Assembly: GCF_000316115.1 (NCBI RefSeq)
Contig: NZ_JH993797.1
Span: 792,486-856,485, forward strand
DNA from: Leptolyngbya sp. PCC 7375
GTDB lineage: Bacteria > Cyanobacteriota > Cyanobacteriia > Phormidesmidales > Phormidesmidaceae
Length of the DNA: 64,000 nucleotides
Reading direction: 5' to 3'
Below, in pieces: positions 8,230 through 15,335 of the stretch (position 1 is the stretch's first letter; every line of letters starts with the position of its first letter). Made by a program: the position numbers and the translations under genes. The notes beneath the pieces were generated by a model that made no database searches, was not told the DNA's origin, and saw only the letters and a program-made list of their open reading frames with translations.

Positions 8230-8671
8230 AGTTCTAACGCCCCCTGACTTAAAGCTGGTTCACCCTAATGATCATCTGCCTATGAAGCTAGCTAGAGCAT
8301 GGAGCAACGATGTTCCCACCATTCAGTACTTCAGCGTTGTGATGCCTGGGGCAGTCTATTTGAACTTGACTGGCAGCGGCGTGGCTTCAGATATGCCCAT
8401 TGAGCGATTTGAGACTGATCTACTTCGCGACTATCAAGAAAAACTAGGTCACTACCATGTTTATGTCGATGGCCATTACGGTAGCGAAGATGATGCTGAC
8501 ATCTACGAGATGGTGGGCTGGGAGGTGCTGACAGGCTCTAAGTGCGCTGACAATACTGTCTTGATTTACTACCAAGAGGTTAATGGATTGGCCACTATTA
8601 AAAAGCACATGCCTGAAATGGTGGAAGACTACCTAGAGGAGAATCCATGGGCGCGGGCAGAGGTGGATTGA
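8222..8671 (+). CDS. Hypothetical protein, phage island
   Basis: The 149-aa protein starts at the ATG at 8222, which overlaps the upstream stop; the longer frame from 8201 lies inside the neighbour. It is soluble and acidic, with HYHVYVDGHYGSEDDADIYE around residue 76. It ends exactly where the convergent gene on the other strand ends. Function unknown. Confidence 0.55.
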   Translation: MTRVLTPPDLKLVHPNDHLPMKLARAWSNDVPTIQYFSVVMPGAVYLNLTGSGVASDMPIERFETDLLRDYQEKLGHYHVYVDGHYGSEDDADIYEMVGWEVLTGSKCADNTVLIYYQEVNGLATIKKHMPEMVEDYLEENPWARAEVD

Positions 8672-9097
8672 TCAGCTAATTTGATATCTATCGCTTAGCA
8701 AACACTTTGCATACGGCCCACTCAAGCTTAAAACTTTGCCATGGACAGCTAAACGTTTATCAGCGTACTCGTTGACAAACCATTCCAGATTTGTTGGTGG
8801 AACATATTGACCTCTGTAATCGGTGTACCCTTGGGTGCCCTTGAATTGCAGAGGTTTTTGCATGATCAGCACCAACTGTCGTTCATCTACCACCACAGGC
8901 ACGCCGAGCTGAGATAACGTATCTCTGCCATTGTTGCTGTGATAATGTCTAGCGATAATGACGCTACTGCCATTGATCCGCAAAACAAGGTATGGCCCAT
9001 GGATGGACTGACCGATACCTTTAAGCCAGCACTCACCACATTTGGCTAGTCGTAATGGGTCTTCTAGGGCAGCTACCTTCTTTTTGCGTCGTGCCAT
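8672..9097 (-). CDS. Hypothetical basic protein on the opposite strand (possible moron)
   Basis: Starting at MARRKKK (9097) gives 141 aa with a very basic N-terminus and a CGEC pair near residue 20 that could bind metal. The region LVLRINGSSVIIARHYHS and the later YVPPTNLEWFVNEYAD suggest a compact beta domain. It is transcribed against its neighbours and abuts the end of the plus-strand gene. Opposite orientation within a phage operon is typical of independently expressed cargo, but no function can be named. Confidence 0.55.
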   Translation of the reverse strand: MARRKKKVAALEDPLRLAKCGECWLKGIGQSIHGPYLVLRINGSSVIIARHYHSNNGRDTLSQLGVPVVVDERQLVLIMQKPLQFKGTQGYTDYRGQYVPPTNLEWFVNEYADKRLAVHGKVLSLSGPYAKCLLSDRYQIS

Positions 9098-9364
9098 TGG
9101 ATGCAGTGAACAGGTCCGACAGCACAAGTCTAATACATATGAACTGTCGTCTGTTTAGCGATCGCACCCCCACCCCTGGGCACCCTAACCGCAGACATAG
9201 CCCTTGCAACACACCCTGACGCTCATTGCGTTGGGGGTTTCTGTTTTGGGAGATGATCAATGGATGGCATTGAGGCCATTAGCCAAAAGTCTTAGTCTGC
9301 CAAGTTGCCCGGACAATCAGGGGTCGTGTGTGGATAATGGGGGTGCTGAGTTTGGGCGTGTGGC

Positions 9365-9817
9365 ATGAGTAGCTTTCTTCGTGGCTTAAAGCAAATGCCT
9401 TGGTGGCTATGGCTGCTGATTGGGTTTGTTCTGCTGCTTCCGCTTAGCAGCCACTTAGCTGAGACTGATCCAGAGACGGGCACCACGGAGGCAAGCGCTA
9501 CAGATGCCGACAGAGAATCGCCCGCTGGTAGTATCTCGTCGGCTGAATTGGTTGAGTTCGATGACACGGTTTTGGAATTAGACCCTGAACAAACTCTGGT
9601 TACGAAAATTGAGCAGGCCGATGGCAGCGATTTGGTTGTTGATGTAACTGTAGGGAACGGATTTATTCTGGTTGATCAGACCCAACAGGGAGAAGTCGCG
9701 ATCGCAATGCGTGACAGATTAGCTAACATATGCGAGTGCAGCCCCTACCTGAAATTTGAAACAGAAGGTGGGCAGCGCTTAGTTGAGATTGGGCGAGGAC
9801 AACCCAAATATAAATAA
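9365..9817 (+). CDS. Membrane-anchored hypothetical protein, phage island
   Basis: The 150-aa protein has one N-terminal transmembrane anchor (MPWWLWLLIGFVLLLPL), an acidic linker rich in T/E/D/S (residues 32-65) and a C-terminal globular part containing ICECSPYLKFE. The stop overlaps the next start as TAATG. An exported or membrane-tethered role is likely. No lysis-protein signature is present. Confidence 0.55.
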   Translation: MSSFLRGLKQMPWWLWLLIGFVLLLPLSSHLAETDPETGTTEASATDADRESPAGSISSAELVEFDDTVLELDPEQTLVTKIEQADGSDLVVDVTVGNGFILVDQTQQGEVAIAMRDRLANICECSPYLKFETEGGQRLVEIGRGQPKYK

Positions 9818-10215
9818 TGTGGATCGCAAAAGATATTGGTTCGTATCCCACGAGCATCACCTTCAAGCTCGCCACTGCAATTAATGACGATGGTGAGGGA
9901 GGCACCGCGACAGGCACTGAAGACTTGGTTGTCCCTGTGAGGCTGACACCTGTCTCAGGGCAAGGTGAAGCTGCACAGATCATTGAGCAAAACTTTCCAG
10001 GGGCATCTAATTATCAATATGTGTTTTATGGCTGGATTAACGACCGCACCAACTACAAATTTCCCGCATCCCTAAGAAAGCAGCGTCGGCCCATCGGTAC
10101 TTGCACAATAGAGGTAGGCGAAGGCCGGATCGAGTGCTCAGTTAGCGGGGTGGTGTTGGAGATAGCCGCCAAGAAAATTGGTGAAAAATTTACAGCGATT
10201 TGGACAGAGATCTAA
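9817..10215 (+). CDS. Hypothetical protein coupled to membrane-anchored partner
   Basis: This 132-aa protein starts in the TAATG overlap with the upstream gene, implying co-expression. It has a beta-rich look with YPTSITFKLATAIN and a late CTIEVGEGRIECSVSGVVLE segment. There is no signal peptide or known domain. It ends by overlapping the convergent gene by 4 bases. Confidence 0.5.
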   Translation: MWIAKDIGSYPTSITFKLATAINDDGEGGTATGTEDLVVPVRLTPVSGQGEAAQIIEQNFPGASNYQYVFYGWINDRTNYKFPASLRKQRRPIGTCTIEVGEGRIECSVSGVVLEIAAKKIGEKFTAIWTEI

Positions 10216-10574
10216 CCCTTCTCCCACTCCTCTCTCTTGATCAGATAGGGTTCCCCCTGAGATCGCGTGTACACTGCAACTTTCCCCGCATCCATGGTTA
10301 CTCGCTTCACCTCTGATGGATGCATAGGGACAATTTGATTTAAACTTCTGTCTGCCCACTGAGACGTTATTAGTGTGGCGGCTTTACGCTGAACATCTTC
10401 CCAGCGGTTAGAGCAATAAAGGAGATAGACCAGATTCACCAAGGTGGTCATTGCCTTGGAGTTAGTGTCTCCGCCCAATAGTTCTTTGACATCTTTCCAT
10501 TTATCCCAGGTCTCTGGGGTGATACCCGTCGCTTTGATCTCATGCATTGTGACGCTTGCCAGGATATCAGGCAT
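10212..10574 (-). CDS. Hypothetical protein on opposite strand before tail module
   Basis: This 120-aa, mainly helical protein contains TPETWDKWKDVKELLGG near residue 19 and VYTRSQGEPYLIKREEWE at the end. It separates the accessory genes from the tail module and is transcribed the opposite way, with its start only about 40 bases from the first tail gene, so the two promoters are back to back. Function unknown. Confidence 0.5.
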   Translation of the reverse strand: MPDILASVTMHEIKATGITPETWDKWKDVKELLGGDTNSKAMTTLVNLVYLLYCSNRWEDVQRKAATLITSQWADRSLNQIVPMHPSEVKRVTMDAGKVAVYTRSQGEPYLIKREEWEKG

Positions 10575-10612
10575 TTTAGCCCAATGCTGAAATTGTCGGC
10601 TATGGTGCTGGC

Positions 10613-11005
10613 ATGGCGAGTGTAACTATCTTCAAACAGAATATAGAGCGGGCATTAACTAGCGGACTCCAGGATACAGTCCGTGATCTTAATAGCGCCT
10701 ATACAACAGCCATTGAGGCACCACGCTATGGCTGGCCTGGTAGCACTGAGCGGCGGTCTGGCGAGTTAGCTGGGACCACTCGAAACATTGTTGATCTAGG
10801 TGGGTTTCGTGATTCCCAGAGCGTGGGGATTCTCAACCCATTCCTGGCTGAGTTTAGCTGGAATGTCCCGTATGCACCTCAGATTTTCTTTGGATACACT
10901 ACTCGCGCTGGTAATGCCTTCCCTGCTCGCAATCCTGTAGAAGAAGCTCATAAGATTACCAATCCAACTGAGCTATTTGCCGAGAGCGTACGGAGGTATG
11001 CATGA
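10613..11005 (+). CDS. Phage tail-completion (HK97 gp10-like) protein
   Basis: The 130-aa protein is the first of the tail cassette. Size, position before a second completion protein and the features SGELAGTTRNIVD, NVPYAPQIFFGY and ARNPVEEA near the C-terminus resemble gp10/neck-type proteins that cap the tail tube. It overlaps the next gene by 4 bases (ATGA). The assignment rests mainly on synteny. Confidence 0.55.
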   Translation: MASVTIFKQNIERALTSGLQDTVRDLNSAYTTAIEAPRYGWPGSTERRSGELAGTTRNIVDLGGFRDSQSVGILNPFLAEFSWNVPYAPQIFFGYTTRAGNAFPARNPVEEAHKITNPTELFAESVRRYA

Positions 11006-11439
11006 GCATCACTCTGGCTGAACTCCGTAATCGCGTCGCTTCTGCCCTGGCGACTGAACTGGGGACGAAGACGTTTGCTACAGCGGGAGGTGAGGCAACT
11101 GTTGAGTCCTTAACAATTGATGACGGCAATGTTCAGACGGTAGGTGGCCAGCCCTGGGAGCAGAAGCCGATTAAACACACTGGCTTGGAATGCGTCATCC
11201 AACCAGAAGTTGATAGCAATATTCGGCCATTACTGGGAGGGGATTTTTATCTCACCCACACCACCCGAATCACGCTGAAGCAGTTCGATATTACTGCCAC
11301 AACCAAGACAGCGAGATCTCTGCTAATCCAAGAGTTAGGCAATCTAATTGACAATATTGGCCCCCGGATTGGAAGGAATGCAGCGATAGATTCCGTGGAG
11401 CAACAAAGCTTTGACCTGATCTTTTATGGGAGTTCATAG
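11002..11439 (+). CDS. Phage tail-terminator-like protein
   Basis: The 145-aa protein has a helical start (LAELRNRVASALATEL) and a beta domain ending FDLIFYGSS. Position between the gp10-like gene and the tube protein fits tail-terminator proteins of siphophages. ATGA overlap with the upstream gene shows coupling. Similarity is not strong enough to be certain. Confidence 0.5.
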   Translation: MSITLAELRNRVASALATELGTKTFATAGGEATVESLTIDDGNVQTVGGQPWEQKPIKHTGLECVIQPEVDSNIRPLLGGDFYLTHTTRITLKQFDITATTKTARSLLIQELGNLIDNIGPRIGRNAAIDSVEQQSFDLIFYGSS

Positions 11440-11442
11440 CCT

Positions 11443-11688
11443 ATGCCTTCACAACCACCTCGACAGCCCATTGGATCAACCCTAGCCCTGGGCTTCATCG
11501 ATCCTCAGACACAAGAGTTTGTAAGTACTGCATCGCTGACAGTATTGCCTAATGGCGTAATTGAATTTAAAGCGATCTCGGATATCCCAAAGGGAAGCGT
11601 TGGCTATCTTCCGACGACTTTTATCCCTCAGCCTTTATCCCCGCAGCAACCACAAACGACCACATTTAGCAGCTTTGACCACCCATAA
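11443..11688 (+). CDS. Small tail-module protein
   Basis: The 81-aa proline-rich protein ends TTTFSSFDHP. The same FSSFDH peptide occurs inside the tube protein encoded next (near residue 136), so both may interact with a shared partner or one may derive from the other. A short beta segment (FVSTASLTVLPNGVIEFKA) lies in the middle. Function unknown. Confidence 0.5.
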   Translation: MPSQPPRQPIGSTLALGFIDPQTQEFVSTASLTVLPNGVIEFKAISDIPKGSVGYLPTTFIPQPLSPQQPQTTTFSSFDHP

Positions 11689-11694
11689 CTAACC

Positions 11695-12411
11695 ATGCCA
11701 CAAGCCACCCAGCCCATTAGCCCACCCCAGGCAAAAAATACGATTGTCCGCTCAGCCCTGATTGCTACCGGCCAAACATCTCGCCCGATCTCAGGAACCT
11801 TTGAAGTTGCAGGTACCGGGGATAGTGGGGCTGTCGCCACTGAAGGTACTGCTGAGGATATCACTCTGACGTTGTCCGCTCAAATAACCAGCGTTGTCGA
11901 AGTCGGCCAGCCGCTTGAATTTGTTGCGCCCTCAGGTGCCAGTGTTATCGCTCGTGTGCGGACAAAATATGAAGGGTCTGGCACGACTCTAGAGGTGTCA
12001 GCCAATGAAACGATTGTTGATGGATCTACGGCTGTATTCCCGCCTATTGCCAGGATCAGGCAGTCAGCTGACATCAACGAATCTGTCGCTACTACATCAT
12101 TCTCCAGTTTTGACCACGCTACTTCGGCAGTGAGCATTGGTGAAGGTACAGCGGATGGGACCTTCAACGGAGGCTACTCGTATTACGATGCCTTTTTCGA
12201 AACACTCACTTACGCCAAGGGCAACACTCAGAAGCTTTACGTAGAGCGTGAGCTGGAGTCTCCTGATTCTAATGTGTTCTCAACTGGCCCGATCATCTGG
12301 GGTATTTGTGTAGCTACTGGCATCGCAAGCCCTGCGGTGGATGGCTCAGAAGTGCAGGGCAACATTACCGTGGCCTTTGACTCCATCAACCGTATTGCGC
12401 CCCAGACCTAA
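11695..12411 (+). CDS. Major tail tube-like protein
   Basis: This 238-aa beta-rich protein has many T/S/G/V residues, low cysteine, and repeated turn motifs (EGTAEDITLTLSAQI, GTTLEVSANETIVDGS). Its place before the frameshifted chaperone pair and the tape measure is where siphophages encode the tube. Its stop overlaps the next ATG (TAATG). The role is from synteny and composition. Confidence 0.6.
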   Translation: MPQATQPISPPQAKNTIVRSALIATGQTSRPISGTFEVAGTGDSGAVATEGTAEDITLTLSAQITSVVEVGQPLEFVAPSGASVIARVRTKYEGSGTTLEVSANETIVDGSTAVFPPIARIRQSADINESVATTSFSSFDHATSAVSIGEGTADGTFNGGYSYYDAFFETLTYAKGNTQKLYVERELESPDSNVFSTGPIIWGICVATGIASPAVDGSEVQGNITVAFDSINRIAPQT

Positions 12412-12641
12412 TGCTGATTCTAAGTAACCGTGATGTGTTTGTAATAGGGCAGATCGCTGATGGCGGCATCAATGCATTGGCGATCTGGCTGAAAGATAAA
12501 GAGATCTCAGGCACCAAGCAACAGCTATGGGACCGCCTAGAACAAACCATTCACAGCACGGTTGCCATCCCACCTGAAACCGCCCAAGTTCATACCGATA
12601 TCCTGCTGCCTTATGTCGTCACCCCTACCCTGGAAGATTGA
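12411..12641 (+). CDS. Small tail-module protein
   Basis: The 76-aa helical protein (GGINALAIWLKDKEISG, then QQLWDRLEQTIHS) is coupled to the tube gene by TAATG and overlaps the chaperone gene by 29 bases. It may be an additional assembly factor. No domain recognised. Confidence 0.5.
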   Translation: MLILSNRDVFVIGQIADGGINALAIWLKDKEISGTKQQLWDRLEQTIHSTVAIPPETAQVHTDILLPYVVTPTLED

Positions 12642-13092
12642 GCCTAAAAAAAGAAAAATCGAAGCGGATGGGATTGAGTTCGAGATTCCAGATTACGGCT
12701 CTTTGTTGGTCGGGGAGCTGGACTATATGAAGGCAATGCCAAAAGGGCTGGCTGATCATCAATTTGCTCGTCAGTTCGTTGCCTTCTGTCTCCGATTTCG
12801 GTACAAGGGTCAGATCCCTCAAGACATCACTGATGAAGATCTGTTGGCTGAAATGCCCGTGGGATTAATCGCCAAGCTATTCAATTTTCTGGTTTATGGC
12901 GATGAGAATAAGTCTATTGCGGAGGTCAAAGTCAAGGGAAAAAAGCCAGCAGGGAAACAGACACCGGGCAACTCTACTGGCAACTCCAGCTCTACTACCC
13001 AGGGCATCCCTACTTTACTGCCGAAGCCTACGAGAGGTGCCCTATCAGGATCGTCAATGCCGCCATCAGTAACTATGAAGAGAACCGCCTGA
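12613..13092 (+). CDS. Tail assembly chaperone, unshifted (G-like) product
   Basis: From the ATG at 12613 the zero frame gives 159 aa. The first 111 residues look like a real helical domain (YGSLLVGELDYMKAMPKGL, FLVYGDENKSIAEVK). After the slippery site the zero frame becomes low-complexity (GNSTGNSSSTTQG), as expected when the other frame carries the selected sequence. This is the G-like product by analogy with lambda G and GT. Confidence 0.7.
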   Translation: MSSPLPWKIEPKKRKIEADGIEFEIPDYGSLLVGELDYMKAMPKGLADHQFARQFVAFCLRFRYKGQIPQDITDEDLLAEMPVGLIAKLFNFLVYGDENKSIAEVKVKGKKPAGKQTPGNSTGNSSSTTQGIPTLLPKPTRGALSGSSMPPSVTMKRTA

Positions 13093-13343
13093 AACAACTG
13101 AATAGCGAGGCTAAGGCGATCGCGAACTTAGGCGTTATTGTTGCTCGTTTAGCAGGGGTTAGGCAGCCAGATACAGTTTGGGTAAATGAATTCGAACTGA
13201 TTGAGAGGAAGCGCCAGATCAATGAGTTGTTCTCTCCAGTATTAGCCCAAAAATATATAGAGCTACATGAAGCCAAAATCATCCCAGCCTGGGTCGATGG
13301 GATGACGGATTTGAACAAGATGAAACTAGCCGCAATTGAGTAA
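12613..13343 (+). CDS. Tail assembly chaperone, -1 frameshift (GT-like) product
   Basis: A -1 shift at 12936-12945 extends the chaperone to 243 aa. The extension (12945-13343) has no stop and no usable start for a long frame, yet is clearly protein-like: GQLYWQLQLYYPGHPYF, NAAISNYEENRLKQL, ARLAGVRQPDTVW, and the end DLNKMKLAAIE. Its stop overlaps the tape-measure ATG (TAATG). Siphophages conserve this G/GT arrangement between tube and tape measure, where the pair keeps the tape measure soluble during assembly. Confidence 0.8.
12936..12945 (+). promoter_or_regulatory. Programmed -1 ribosomal frameshift slippery site
   Basis: GGGAAAAAAG, read AAG GGA AAA AAG in the zero frame, contains two overlapping canonical heptamers, G-GGA-AAA and A-AAA-AAG. 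The first resembles the lambda G/T site. The sequence downstream in the -1 frame stays open for 133 codons. Confidence 0.8.
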
Positions 13344-14205
13344 TGGTAGACGCAGGTAGAGTCTTATTTCAGGTTGGGCTTGATCGGCCCTCGTTGGACC
13401 GTGCAATTGCTGATGCAGAACGAAGGCTAGGCAGCATCGGTGACATTGATCTCAAGGTAGGCAATCAGGGCGCTGCTGCTGCGGTTAGTTCAGTTCAGCG
13501 ACTGTTTGACAATATTCGTGTTCCTGAGGTTGGAATTCAGATCAATACCAATCAAGCTAAATCCTCGGTTTCTAGCCTCAAGACTGATGTGTTGGACTTG
13601 GAGGCTGCGATCTCTGCCCTCAGTGGCAACCGGGCCAAAGTGGATCTTGATGTAAAACGAGGCGAGGCAAGTCTAGCCAGGATTGAGGCGCAGATTCTTA
13701 GATTGCAGCAACAGCAGGTTAACATCCCGGTAGTTACTCCCGACGCTGGCACAAAAATACGAGCAATCGAGGCGCAAATAGAGAGCCTTAACGCTCGTAG
13801 AGTCGTCGTAGAAGCTAACACCGAGCAAGCCAGAAACCAATTAACTCAGCTCGATAGAACACTAGATGACCTCAATGGCAATGACGCAGAGCAAGCGTTA
13901 GAGCGGCTGCAGCAGGAATTTAGGCAAACTGAGCGTGCGGCGAGAGAGGCGGGTGATGGTGCGCAGTCGTTCAACTCGGTACTGGCTGGCTTCGCTGGAG
14001 GTGCTGCATTTGCGCTGGTGGATCGATTGGTCGATGCGTTTGGCAATCTCACCCAAAAAGTAACTGAGTTTGTCGCTGCCAGTATTCAAGCGAATCAATC
14101 TCTGAGAGCGACTGAGAATGCTTTAGGAATTGTCCTGTGTAGTGACCCCCAAAATTAGGACAGGACTGAGAGAGCGTAAGCTAGAGTCCAATCGGGGGAA
14201 GGAAT

Positions 14206-14508
14206 ATGGCCAGCAAGCCAAGAAACTACAGTAGCGAATTTAAGGCAAAAGTGGTGCTGGAGATCGTCAGCGGCCAACGGAGTGTGAGCGCAGCCAGTCG
14301 AGCCCATAAAGTCCATACGTCAGTGATCAATCGTTGGCGTAATGAATTTCTTAAACAAGCGCATTTAGCGTTTGGAGGCAAAGGAGGAGGAAATGAATCA
14401 GCCGAACGAATAGCCGAATTGGAACGAATGGTGGGTCGGTTAACGATGGAGTTAGCGGTGGCAAAAAAAGCTTCAGACTTGTGGAATCTGAGCGGAAACG
14501 AACCATGA
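14206..14508 (+). CDS. IS3-family transposase OrfA
   Basis: The 100-aa HTH protein has the IS3 OrfA pattern: YSSEFKAKVVLEIVSGQRS, HTSVINRWRNEF, then a leucine-zipper-like helix (AERIAELERMVGRLTMELA). A run of seven A at 14463-14469, read GCA AAA AAA G, permits the -1 shift into OrfB that produces the full OrfAB transposase in this family. Confidence 0.9.
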   Translation: MASKPRNYSSEFKAKVVLEIVSGQRSVSAASRAHKVHTSVINRWRNEFLKQAHLAFGGKGGGNESAERIAELERMVGRLTMELAVAKKASDLWNLSGNEP

Positions 14509-15335
14509 TAGAGCAGTTGAAAGGCGAGTATCCAATCCAGGTCATCTGTGATGTCATTGGCTACAGTCGGAGTCGTTATTACTATCGGTCAACATCAGAC
14601 AAACAAACGCAAGAAGAGGAACTAAAAAAAGCGATCATTGATGTGGCGGGACGGTATCCCACCTATGGGTATCGACGGATTACTAAACAATTACAGCGAG
14701 AGGGATGGCGTGTTAATCACAAACGTATCAGCCGATTAATGAGAGAATTGGGACTACTGGAAAAGCGACGAATACGACGGAAACGAACAACCAATAGTGT
14801 CCATGGATATAAGCGGTATCCTAATCTGGTCAAAGGGTTGGTAGTAGAGTATCCAGAGCAGGTATGGGTCGGCGACATCACCTATATCCGATTGAAGGAC
14901 GAATTTGTTTATTTAGCGGTATTAATGGATGTGTTCACCCGCAGTATTCGAGGCTGGCACTTGGATAGAACGATGGAGAAACAGTTAACGATAACAGCGT
15001 TGGAGAAAGGACTGAACCAGTATATTCCAGAGATTCACCATTCAGACCAAGGGGTGCAATATGCGGCCAATGCGTATGTTCAGATATTGGAGGAGAATGA
15101 GATAGCGATTAGTATGGCAGGCGTGGGTAAGGCCTATGAGAATGGTTATGCTGAACGGCTCATGAGAACAATAAAAGAAGAGGAGGTTGATTTGTCGGAC
15201 TATCGCAATTTTAATGAAGTGTATGAGAGAATAGAAGAGTTTTTAGACGAGGTGTATATGAAGAAAAGAATTCACTCTTCTTTGGGCTATTTGACACCCA
15301 GCGAATTTGAGGAAAAGTGGAGGAAGGAATTGTAG
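14481..15335 (+). CDS. IS3-family transposase OrfB (rve integrase core)
   Basis: The 284-aa catalytic part has an HTH_21-like region (YPTYGYRRITKQLQREGWRV) and a DDE core: D in VWVGDITYIRL, D in IHHSDQGVQYA and E in MRTIKEEEVDL. It ends SSLGYLTPSEFEEKW, the usual IS3 C-terminus. It is probably made mainly as an OrfAB fusion through the upstream A-run; the independent start at 14481 overlaps orfA. Confidence 0.93.
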   Translation: MESERKRTMIEQLKGEYPIQVICDVIGYSRSRYYYRSTSDKQTQEEELKKAIIDVAGRYPTYGYRRITKQLQREGWRVNHKRISRLMRELGLLEKRRIRRKRTTNSVHGYKRYPNLVKGLVVEYPEQVWVGDITYIRLKDEFVYLAVLMDVFTRSIRGWHLDRTMEKQLTITALEKGLNQYIPEIHHSDQGVQYAANAYVQILEENEIAISMAGVGKAYENGYAERLMRTIKEEEVDLSDYRNFNEVYERIEEFLDEVYMKKRIHSSLGYLTPSEFEEKWRKEL

